Below the pieces are notes generated by a model. It was not told where the DNA came from. It worked only from the letters and a program-made list of their open reading frames with translations, and searched no databases. The translations under genes were made by a program, and so were the position numbers. A DNA stretch of 62,891 bases from a bacterium D16-56 (GTDB taxonomy: Bacteria; Bacillota; Clostridia; Lachnospirales; Lachnospiraceae): the NCBI GenBank assembly GCA_003611875.1, contig RAYY01000030.1, positions 1 through 62,891 on the forward strand, in the 5' to 3' direction. This document shows, piece by piece, positions 7,832 through 15,222 of this stretch. How positions within the stretch are numbered: the first letter of the stretch is position 1; every line of letters begins with the position of its first letter.

Positions 7832-8671
7832 ATGAGCGTATTTGATGAGTACGGAAGAAAACATGAGTTTCTGGTCTGCATCGACTCTGACGGGTGTGCC
7901 ATGGACACCATGGACTGCAAGCACTTTTACTGCTTCGGCCCCTGTATGGTGAAGGAGTGGGAGCTGGAGCCGTGGAAGGATGAGATTCTGGATTACTGGA
8001 ATAGGGTAAACCTGTATTCCATGAGCCGGGGCATTAACCGGTTTCTCGGTCTTGCCATGGTGCTTTCCCATGTCCATGATACATACAAAGAGATTTCCCA
8101 GATTGGGAACTTTTCTTCATGGACCAAGGAGGCAGTCCAGCTTTCCAACGAATCGGTGAAGGCGGCCTGGGAAGACAACGGATGTGAGATTTTCAGAAAG
8201 GCCCTGGCCTGGTCGCAGGCGGTAAATGAGGCCGTCACAAAGCTGCCGGGGGAGCTGAAAAAGCCCTTTGCCGGAGCGAGAGAGGGACTCCTGGCGGCCC
8301 ATGAAGCGGCGGATGTGGCCATTGTTTCGTCGGCGAATAAGGAGGCTGTGAAGGAAGAATGGGAGAAGTTCGGCCTGATGGACTGGGTGGATATCTGCCT
8401 GACACAGACAGAGGGAAGCAAGGCATACTGTATCGGGGAGATGATAAAGGCCGGATATGCCCCGGATCATGTGCTGATGGTGGGAGACGCCCCCGGAGAT
8501 CAGGATGCCGCCGAAAAAAACCAGGTGCTGTATTACCCGATCCTGGTGAAGCGGGAGGAGGAATCCTGGAAACGGTTTGTGCAGGAGGCGCTGCCTAAAT
8601 TTCTGGAGGGCAGCTACAAAGGAGCGTATCAGGAGCAGATGATCCGGGTGTTCAGGGACAATCTTTCCTGA
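7832..8671 (+). CDS. HAD superfamily hydrolase (predicted phosphatase)
   Basis: This 279-residue protein carries the HAD motifs in order: CIDSDGC with catalytic Asp18 and Asp20, the motif II serine in AIVSSANKE (about residue 165), the motif III lysine in EGSKAYC, and the motif IV acids in MVGDAPGDQDAA. A helical cap lies between motifs I and II. HAD enzymes hydrolyse phosphoesters through an aspartyl-phosphate. AAAGGAGGT ends 7 bases before the ATG at 7832. It heads the cluster with the GPH symporter, suggesting a sugar-phosphate or phosphonate-like substrate, but none can be named. A partial repeat unit starts immediately after its stop codon. Confidence 0.83.
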   Translation: MSVFDEYGRKHEFLVCIDSDGCAMDTMDCKHFYCFGPCMVKEWELEPWKDEILDYWNRVNLYSMSRGINRFLGLAMVLSHVHDTYKEISQIGNFSSWTKEAVQLSNESVKAAWEDNGCEIFRKALAWSQAVNEAVTKLPGELKKPFAGAREGLLAAHEAADVAIVSSANKEAVKEEWEKFGLMDWVDICLTQTEGSKAYCIGEMIKAGYAPDHVLMVGDAPGDQDAAEKNQVLYYPILVKREEESWKRFVQEALPKFLEGSYKGAYQEQMIRVFRDNLS

Positions 8672-8693
8672 CAGTAAACCTGCATGCGCCCGG
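8672..8693 (+). repeat. Partial copy of the two-hairpin repeat
   Basis: Only the first 22 bases of the unit (AGTAAACCTGCATGCGCCCG) remain. They begin one base after the HAD stop codon and are in the same orientation. Confidence 0.75.
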
Positions 8694-8729
8694 AGACTTT
8701 TTAAGTGACAAGCGAGGAGAATATGTAAA

Positions 8730-10202
8730 ATGAACGAACAGACGATCAATAACGGTATCCACCGTGCGAAGCTGTGGCAGATTGCAGGCTTTGCCTTCAA
8801 CAACACAGCAACCAATATGTACATGTTTATGATGAATTTTATTGCTTATTATATGGTAGGAGCCGTGGGCGTAGGCGTAGTGTTGGCATCTACGTTTGTG
8901 ACTATTATGAGAGTATGGGACGGCGTGACCGACCCGTTTGTGGGATTTGTGCTGGATAAGACCAACGGGAAATTCGGCAAGAACCGGCCCTTTATGCTCA
9001 TCGGCAATGTGATCCTGGCTCTGGCTACCTTTATCATGTTCCATGTCAGCCACAATATGCCAAAGGCCATACGGTTTGTTTTCTTTATTGTTATCTACAT
9101 GATTTATGTCATCGGTTATACCTGCCAGTGCGTGGTGACAAAATCGGCTCAGTCATGTCTCACCAACGACCCGAAGCAGAGGCCTTTATTTACCATTTTT
9201 GACGGCATTTATAATACCATTATCTTTGCGGCCCTTCCTATCTTTTTTACCGGCTATCTGCTTTCCAAACATGCAGGGGAATTTTCTGTTTCCTATTTCC
9301 ATGACGGATGGATGATGGTGGCTCCTGTCTCTTTTGTGCTGACTTGTATTGCCATATTCAGCATTTCAGGCAAAGACCGTTCGGAGTACTTTGGCGCAGG
9401 TCAGGAGATAAAAGTAAAGTTTAAGGATTACTGGGAGGTGCTGAAACATAACCGGGCCATCCAGATGTTAGTGGTGTCCGCAGGCACGGACAAGCTGGCG
9501 CTGAGTACCCAGAGCAATGCCACCGTAAGCGTTATTGTATATGCCATCGTGTGCGGAAATGCGGCGCTGCAGGGCGGCGTATCGGCCTACACCAGTATTC
9601 CTACCATGCTGTTTTTGATGTTTGGCGCCGGTTACATCGCAACCCGTCTTGGGCAGAAAAAGGCCATGATGTTCGGAACTTATGGGTCTCTGGTCTGCTG
9701 CGTTTTGTCTGTCATCCTGTTTTATGCGGGAGATCCCAGAAGCCTGGCGCTGCCTGGGTTTGACGGATTTGCGGGATGGAATTTCTTTACCCTGGCATTT
9801 CTTGCGCTGTGGGTTGGATTTAAAGGCTTCAGCGGTATTTCCGGCAATATTGTTATTCCCATGACTGCCGACTGTGCCGACTATGAGGTGGCCCGCTCCG
9901 GCAAATACGTGCCGGGACTTATGGGAACTCTGTTCAGCTTTGTGGATAAGATGATTTCCTCTCTGGGCTCCACTATCGTGGGATTGATGTGCGCGGCGAT
10001 TGGATTTACGGCGGCTCTTCCTGACGCCAACACCTCCTACAGCCCGCAGCTGAAATTTGTCGGACTGTTCTGTCTGTATGGCCTGGTGATTATCGGCCTG
10101 CTGTGCAACATTGCAGCCATGAGATTTTATCCCCTGACCAAGGAGAAGATGGAGGAGATCCAGGGCCAGATTGCAGAGATTAAGGCAAAGGCGGTAACGT
10201 AA
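8730..10202 (+). CDS. GPH-family (MFS_2) sugar:cation symporter
   Basis: This 490-residue membrane protein has about 12 hydrophobic segments and the glycoside-pentoside-hexuronide family signature MRVWDGVTDPFVGFVLD near residues 55-72, followed by GKFGKNRPFML. It likely imports a glucuronide or hexuronide with Na+ or H+, given the beta-glucuronidase two genes downstream. AGCGAGGAG precedes the ATG. The TAA stop codon (10200-10202) is part of the GTAAACCTG start of the downstream repeat array, so the repeat supplies the stop. Confidence 0.88.
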   Translation: MNEQTINNGIHRAKLWQIAGFAFNNTATNMYMFMMNFIAYYMVGAVGVGVVLASTFVTIMRVWDGVTDPFVGFVLDKTNGKFGKNRPFMLIGNVILALATFIMFHVSHNMPKAIRFVFFIVIYMIYVIGYTCQCVVTKSAQSCLTNDPKQRPLFTIFDGIYNTIIFAALPIFFTGYLLSKHAGEFSVSYFHDGWMMVAPVSFVLTCIAIFSISGKDRSEYFGAGQEIKVKFKDYWEVLKHNRAIQMLVVSAGTDKLALSTQSNATVSVIVYAIVCGNAALQGGVSAYTSIPTMLFLMFGAGYIATRLGQKKAMMFGTYGSLVCCVLSVILFYAGDPRSLALPGFDGFAGWNFFTLAFLALWVGFKGFSGISGNIVIPMTADCADYEVARSGKYVPGLMGTLFSFVDKMISSLGSTIVGLMCAAIGFTAALPDANTSYSPQLKFVGLFCLYGLVIIGLLCNIAAMRFYPLTKEKMEEIQGQIAEIKAKAVT

Positions 10203-10739
10203 ACCTGCATGCGCCCGGCAGAGGACGCACCACCATCCATGAGAGTCAGGCGGGCGCATTGGCATCCCTGAACTCATGCCGCCTATTAGCGGCGGACTTA
10301 TAAAGTAAACCTGCATGCGCCCGGCAGAGGACGCACCACCATCCATGAGAGTCAGGCGGGCGCATTTGGCATCCCTGAACTCATGCCGCCTATCAGCGGC
10401 GGACTTATAAAGTAAACCTGCATGCGCCCGGTTGCGGACGCACCACCATCCATGAGAGTCAGGCGGGCGCATTTGGCATCCCTGAACTCATGCCGCCTAT
10501 CAGCGGCGGATTTATAAAGTAAACCTGCATGCGCCCGGTTGCGGACGCACCACCATCCATGAAAGTCCGGCAGGCACATTTGGCATCCCTGAATTTATGC
10601 CGCCTGTCCGGCGGCGGGACTTTTACAGTAAACCTGCATGCGCCCGGCAGCGGACGCACCACCAATCATGAAAGTCAGGCGGGCGCATTTGGCATCCCTG
10701 AATTCATGCCGCCTAATCGGCGGCGGGACTTTTACAGTA
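10199..10739 (+). repeat. Dispersed two-hairpin repeat, cluster 3 (five tandem units)
   Basis: Units start at 10199, 10305, 10412, 10519 and 10628, with lengths of about 106-112 bp. Each has hairpin A (TGCGCCCG/CGGGCGCA) and hairpin B (CCGCC/GGCGG). Small changes occur between units: CAGAGGAC against TTGCGGAC in the loop, and ACTTATAAAGT against ACTTTTACAGT at the tail. There are no unique spacers, so it is not a CRISPR. Short frames across it are artefacts of repeat periodicity. Confidence 0.92.
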
Positions 10740-10758
10740 AGAAACCGGAGGGCCCGAA

Positions 10759-11127
10759 ATGAAACAAGATAAGCAGAAAGACAGAGATTTCGTAAATCCC
10801 CAGGAGTTGATTGCCCTGGAGCAGGAATTGGCGGAGCTGAAACAGCAGCATGGGCTTTTGGGAAAGCCCCGCTGGTGGGTCAGGCTGGGAGACTGGCTGG
10901 CGGAGAAAACCCAGGAGCCAAGGAGGGTAGACCGAAAAAAATACATTCGCCTTGCCCTGACCTGCGGATGGTTCTGCGGAGCCCACAGATTTTATGCCCG
11001 GCAGAAAATCCTGGGAACCCTGTATCTTCTGTTGTTCTGGACCGGGTTTTCCTTTACCATGACGCTGATTGATCTTATGATCGTAGTGCCTATGAAGGCC
11101 GACAGTCAGGGAATGATAGAATTATAG
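10759..11127 (+). CDS. TM2 domain membrane protein
   Basis: The 122-residue product has a charged N-terminal half with a short coiled-coil-like stretch (LIALEQELAELKQQ). A TM2 domain follows: IRLALTCGWFCGAHRFYARQ, then two membrane segments with a D-x-x-x-x-V/P ending. TM2 proteins are small two-span membrane proteins of unclear function. CCGGAGG precedes the ATG, and the gap to uidA is 17 bases, so it is co-transcribed with the beta-glucuronidase. Its role in the cluster is unknown. Confidence 0.75.
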   Translation: MKQDKQKDRDFVNPQELIALEQELAELKQQHGLLGKPRWWVRLGDWLAEKTQEPRRVDRKKYIRLALTCGWFCGAHRFYARQKILGTLYLLLFWTGFSFTMTLIDLMIVVPMKADSQGMIEL

Positions 11128-11144
11128 AACAAGGAGGAGACATT

Positions 11145-12977
11145 ATGCTGTACCCTGTATTAACAGAATCCAGAGGGCTTATGGATTTAAGCGGAATCTG
11201 GGCGTTTAAACTGGACAACGGAAAGGGATTTGACGAGAAATGGTATGAAGGACCTATAAACGATACCATACCCATGGCAGTACCTTCATCCTACAATGAC
11301 CTGCAGGAAGGAGAGGATTTCAGGGAGCATTACGGCTGGGTGTTTTATCAGCGGGCCATCCGTGTTCCGGCATATATGAGGACCCAGCGCATCGTGCTGC
11401 GGATGGCGGCTGTAACCCATATAGCTAAAATTTACTTAAACGGCACATGCATCTGTGAGCACAAAGGAGGGTTTCTTCCATTTGAAGTGGAGATAAACGA
11501 TTATCTGCAGGACGGAGAGAACCTGCTGACCATTGCCGTGGACAACCGGATTGACCATTCCACCCTTCCTGTGGGAAGCGAAAACGGAAAAGGGATGTTA
11601 AGCAGCAACATGTTTGAGTCAAAGACCACCAAGAAGAGAAATAATCCCAACTTTGACTTTTTCAACTACTGCGGCATTACCCGTCCGGTGAAGATTTACA
11701 CCACCCCCAGGGATTATATTGGGGACGTGACCCTGACTTCGGAGATTGATGAAGGCAGCGCATGGGTAAACTATGAGGTAGAAACTGTCGGCAGCGGGGA
11801 GGTGGAGATTGAGGTCCGTACCAGAACCGGGGAACTGGCGGCAAAAGGTACAGGCAAAATGGGCAGGCTGACCATTGACAATCCGGTTTTGTGGCAGCCT
11901 TTAAAGCCCTATCTCTATGAGATAACCGTAAGGTTTCATGAGGACGTGTATACCATGACCTACGGAATCCGCACGGTGAAGGTGGAGGGAGGAAAATTTT
12001 TAATCAACGGCCGGCCCTTCTATTTTAAGGGCTACGGAAAGCACGAGGATACATTCCCGGCAGGGCGGGGGCTGAATCTGCCCATGAACATCAAGGACGT
12101 CAGCCTGATGAAATGGCAGGGAGCCAACAGCTTTAGAACCAGCCACTATCCCTACAGCGAGGAAATGATGCAGCTTTGCGATGAGGAGGGCATCGTTGTC
12201 ATCGACGAGGTGCCGGCAGTGGGCGTACACTTAAATTTCGGCGGCGGCGCCAACTTTAAGGGAACCCCCAGAGTAGAAACCTTTGACCCGCCGGAGGCAG
12301 GCGGCATCCGCACCTTTGAGCATCATAAAGAGGTAATCCGGGATGTAATCGCCAGAGATAAGAACCGGGCATGCGTGGTGATGTGGAGCATTGCCAATGA
12401 GTCCGACTCCGCAGGCAAAGGCGCCTACGAGTACTTTAAGCCCCTGTATGATCTGGCCCGCAGCCTGGACGCCCAGAAGCGGCCCTGCACCATGGTCAGC
12501 GTCCAGATGCCCAACTACAAGGAGGACTGCACCATCCGCTTAAGCGACGTGTTCTGCTTAAACCGCTACTATGGCTGGTATAACTGCGGCGGAGATCTGG
12601 CGGCGGCGGAAGCGATGTGCCGGGAGGAGATGGAATTCTGGAATTCCCTTGGAAAGCCTTTTATGTTTACAGAGTATGGGGCGGATACCGTAAGTGGGCT
12701 GCATGACACTACCCCGGTTATGTGGACGGAGGAGTATCAGGTGGAGTACTATAAAGCCAGCCACCGGGCGGTGGACGGCATGGAAAACTTTGTGGGAGAG
12801 CAGGTGTGGAATTTTGCCGACTTTGCCACCAGCCAGGGCCTGATGCGTGTACAGGGCAACAAGAAAGGGCTGTTTACCCGTGACCGGCGGCCCAAGCTGG
12901 CAGCCCACTATTTTCGCAGCCGGTGGACGAACATGCCGGATTTCCGGGATGATAAGAATGGGGAAAATGTCGATTAG
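11145..12977 (+). CDS. uidA: Beta-glucuronidase, glycoside hydrolase family 2
   Basis: This 610-residue GH2 enzyme has the sugar-binding, immunoglobulin-like and TIM-barrel domains in order. The acid/base is Glu419 (MWSIANES) and the nucleophile is Glu510 (MFTEYGAD). The N-x-K glucuronate-recognition motif is present at Asn572 and Lys574 (GNKKGLFTRDRRPK), which separates glucuronidases from beta-galactosidases. It hydrolyses beta-glucuronides to glucuronate and an aglycone. No signal peptide is seen, so it acts in the cytoplasm on material brought in by the symporter. AAGGAGGA precedes the ATG. The length is normal for gut Firmicute enzymes. Confidence 0.93.
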   Translation: MLYPVLTESRGLMDLSGIWAFKLDNGKGFDEKWYEGPINDTIPMAVPSSYNDLQEGEDFREHYGWVFYQRAIRVPAYMRTQRIVLRMAAVTHIAKIYLNGTCICEHKGGFLPFEVEINDYLQDGENLLTIAVDNRIDHSTLPVGSENGKGMLSSNMFESKTTKKRNNPNFDFFNYCGITRPVKIYTTPRDYIGDVTLTSEIDEGSAWVNYEVETVGSGEVEIEVRTRTGELAAKGTGKMGRLTIDNPVLWQPLKPYLYEITVRFHEDVYTMTYGIRTVKVEGGKFLINGRPFYFKGYGKHEDTFPAGRGLNLPMNIKDVSLMKWQGANSFRTSHYPYSEEMMQLCDEEGIVVIDEVPAVGVHLNFGGGANFKGTPRVETFDPPEAGGIRTFEHHKEVIRDVIARDKNRACVVMWSIANESDSAGKGAYEYFKPLYDLARSLDAQKRPCTMVSVQMPNYKEDCTIRLSDVFCLNRYYGWYNCGGDLAAAEAMCREEMEFWNSLGKPFMFTEYGADTVSGLHDTTPVMWTEEYQVEYYKASHRAVDGMENFVGEQVWNFADFATSQGLMRVQGNKKGLFTRDRRPKLAAHYFRSRWTNMPDFRDDKNGENVD

Positions 12978-13001
12978 AGAAAAGAAAAGGAGGCGAATGT
13001 T

Positions 13002-14777
13002 ATGGTAGATATGAAGGCAAAGCCGTTTTATCTGTCAGATGAGGACTGTAAATGGGTGGAGGATACTATCGCGGCAATGACTTTGGATGAGAAGATCGGG
13101 CAGCTGTTTTTTAATATGGGTTCCAGCCGGGACGAGGAATACCTGAAAATGACGGTGAGCAAATACCATATCGGCGGAGTCCGGTATAACCCGGCCACAG
13201 CGGAGGAGGTCCGCATTCAGAACTGCATCCTCCAGGGAAGCAGCAAGATTCCCCTGATCATTGCCTGCAATACGGAGTCCGGAGGGGACGGCGCCTGCGT
13301 GGACGGCACGGTGATTGGCAGCCAGACAAAAATCGGAGCTGCGGGGAACAAGGAGTATGCATACCAATTGGGATATATGTCCAATAAAGAGGCGGCGTCT
13401 ATTGGCTGCAATCTTTCATTTGCGCCGGTAAGCGACATTCTGTACAACTGGGAAAATCCGGTTATCGGGCTGCGCACCTATGGAAATGATGCAGAACAGG
13501 TAATGGAGATGGCCAAGGCTTACCTGGACGGCGCCCACGCCAATGAGGGATTTTGCTGTGCGGCAAAACATTTTCCCGGCGACGGACTGGATTTCAGGGA
13601 TCAGCACGTGGCTAACAGCGTCAATTCCTTTAGCTGTGAAGAGTGGGACGCCACCTTCGGGAAAGTTTACCAGAGCCTGATTGATAATGGAATTGAGGCC
13701 ATTATGGCAGGACACATTATGCAGCCTGCCTATACCAGACATTTTAACCCGGACATTGCAGATGAGGACATTATGCCGGCTACCTTGTCCCCGGAGCTTA
13801 TCGGCGGGCTTTTGCGGGAAAAACTTGGATTTAACGGCATGGTGCTGACGGATGCGTCCCATATGGTGGGGCTGACCTGCCGCATGAGACGGCAGGACCT
13901 GATACCGGCGGCCATTGCGGCAGGTGTGGATATGTTCCTGTTCTTCAATGATATGGAGGAAGATTTCGAGAGCATGAAGCAGGGATACCTGGACGGACGG
14001 ATTACGCCGGAACGGTTAAGCGATGCGCTTCACCGCATCCTGGCCTTAAAGGCCCATATGGGGCTTCACAAAAAGACAAAGGAGGAACTTGTGCCTTCCA
14101 GGGAGAAGATGCTTGAAACCGTAGGGTGTGAGGAACACAAGGCCATGCAGAGAGAAATTGCGCAAAAGGCCATTACCCTTGTGAAGTATAAGGACAAGGA
14201 CGTGCTTCCCCTTACGCCAAAACGGTATAAGAGGATTATGATCGTGTATGTGAAGGGGCTGGAGGCTCCGGGGCTGGGGGCTGTAATCGGGCAGACCAAG
14301 GCGTCTCCTGCACAGAAGCTGAAGGAAAGGCTGGAGGCAGAAGGGTTTGATGCATTTATCTATGAGAGTCCTATTCAGAAAATGATGGATGAGATGAAGG
14401 CGGGAAAGAAACCGGATGTAAACCTGTATTTTGCGGGAAAGAGCGCAATTAAGGATTTTGTGGACAATCAGGATTTGATCATTACCCTTGTGGACATTTC
14501 CGGAGGTTTCCAGCCTGTGGCCAGGCCGTCTTTTGGCATGACCAAAGGCGGAGGGGAGATTCCCTGGTATGTGTTTGAGCTTCCCGTAATCGTGGTGGGA
14601 ACAAAGCAGCCCTTTGTGCTGGCGGACATTCCCCAGGCCAGAACCTACATCAATACCTATGACGGGCTGGATTCCACCCTGGATGCGCTGGTAGAAAAGC
14701 TGATGAAAGGCCCGGATGCGTTTGAGGGAAAGGACCCTGTGGATTCTTACTGCGGCTTGTGGGATACTCATCTGTAA
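13002..14777 (+). CDS. Glycoside hydrolase family 3 protein (NagZ-like)
   Basis: This 591-residue protein has a GH3 barrel (LDEKIGQLFF at the start, ALSPELIGGLL-like region before the nucleophile) with Asp284 in VLTDASHM as the expected nucleophile. It keeps the NagZ-type loop: KHFPGDG at about residue 189 and the Asp200-x-His202 pair (RDQH), the acid/base dyad of N-acetylglucosaminidase-type GH3 members. A C-terminal domain of about 200 residues follows. It lies 24 bases after uidA with AAAGGAGG, so it is co-expressed. The substrate is probably a beta-hexosaminide or a related glycoside in the imported conjugate. There is no signal peptide. Confidence 0.85.
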   Translation: MVDMKAKPFYLSDEDCKWVEDTIAAMTLDEKIGQLFFNMGSSRDEEYLKMTVSKYHIGGVRYNPATAEEVRIQNCILQGSSKIPLIIACNTESGGDGACVDGTVIGSQTKIGAAGNKEYAYQLGYMSNKEAASIGCNLSFAPVSDILYNWENPVIGLRTYGNDAEQVMEMAKAYLDGAHANEGFCCAAKHFPGDGLDFRDQHVANSVNSFSCEEWDATFGKVYQSLIDNGIEAIMAGHIMQPAYTRHFNPDIADEDIMPATLSPELIGGLLREKLGFNGMVLTDASHMVGLTCRMRRQDLIPAAIAAGVDMFLFFNDMEEDFESMKQGYLDGRITPERLSDALHRILALKAHMGLHKKTKEELVPSREKMLETVGCEEHKAMQREIAQKAITLVKYKDKDVLPLTPKRYKRIMIVYVKGLEAPGLGAVIGQTKASPAQKLKERLEAEGFDAFIYESPIQKMMDEMKAGKKPDVNLYFAGKSAIKDFVDNQDLIITLVDISGGFQPVARPSFGMTKGGGEIPWYVFELPVIVVGTKQPFVLADIPQARTYINTYDGLDSTLDALVEKLMKGPDAFEGKDPVDSYCGLWDTHL

Positions 14778-14785
14778 AAGAATCA

Positions 14786-14821
14786 GGGGCTGTCTGTGCA
14801 TATGATCAGAAATCAGCCCCC
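14786..14821 (+). terminator. Stem-loop after the GH3 gene, weak terminator or processing site
   Basis: GGGGCTG pairs with CAGCCCC across about 20 bases and lacks a T tract. It lies between the GH3 gene and the broken uxuA. Confidence 0.4.
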
Positions 14822-14870
14822 AGGGCAGGAGAGATTCTGAGAGAATATAGAATAGAAGAGGAGGGTGTTT

Positions 14871-15160
14871 ATGCAGATGCAAATGGGATTTCGCTGGTAC
14901 GGCGAAGACAACGATGACATTAAACTGTCGGATATTAAGCAGATTTCAGGCGTTTCCACCATCGTCTAGGCGCTGCACGACAAGATTATGCCGGTGTTTG
15001 ACTGGAACAGGACTGATCTGTTCCATCCTGTGGGGGACGGGTTCACGGCGCTGTATTATGAGGCAGATAAGATTCATGATGAGCCTAAGGAGATGGCGGA
15101 CTGCATTTTGAATAACCTCCACGGCCTGAAGTTTCCTGGATGGGAACCGGAGAGGATGGC
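14871..15160 (+). pseudogene. uxuA: Broken mannonate dehydratase (uxuA) relic
   Basis: After a GAGGAGG site the frame reads FRWYGEDNDDIKLSDIKQIS, the UxuA N-terminus. An amber codon at 14967-14969 replaces a normally hydrophobic residue before ALHDK. The frame then jumps, without a shift, to IMPVFDWNRTDLFHP, a motif normally about 80 residues further on, so an in-frame deletion has occurred. Homology ends at GWEPERM, and about 230 C-terminal residues are gone. UxuA converts D-mannonate to 2-keto-3-deoxygluconate in glucuronate breakdown, so the cluster once held that step. A functional copy must lie elsewhere if glucuronate is used as carbon. Confidence 0.82.
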
Positions 15161-15222
15161 AAGAAAAATAATCAACATCGGCATCATCCTGATAATATTG
15201 ATATCCACTATGAGCAGAACCT

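Noticed and set aside
8235-8824. Long minus-strand frames opposite the HAD gene
   Set aside because: They mirror the codon pattern of the true gene, which has catalytic motifs and a ribosome site on the plus strand.
10199-10739. Possible CRISPR array
   Set aside because: The tandem units are about 107 bp and nearly identical throughout, with no unique spacers and no cas genes. It is a palindromic repeat array.
10352-10762. Several 68-80 codon open frames across the repeat arrays (also at 3159-3416)
   Set aside because: They read the same repeat in different copies (HAPGSG...NHES type), lack ribosome sites and are periodic artefacts.
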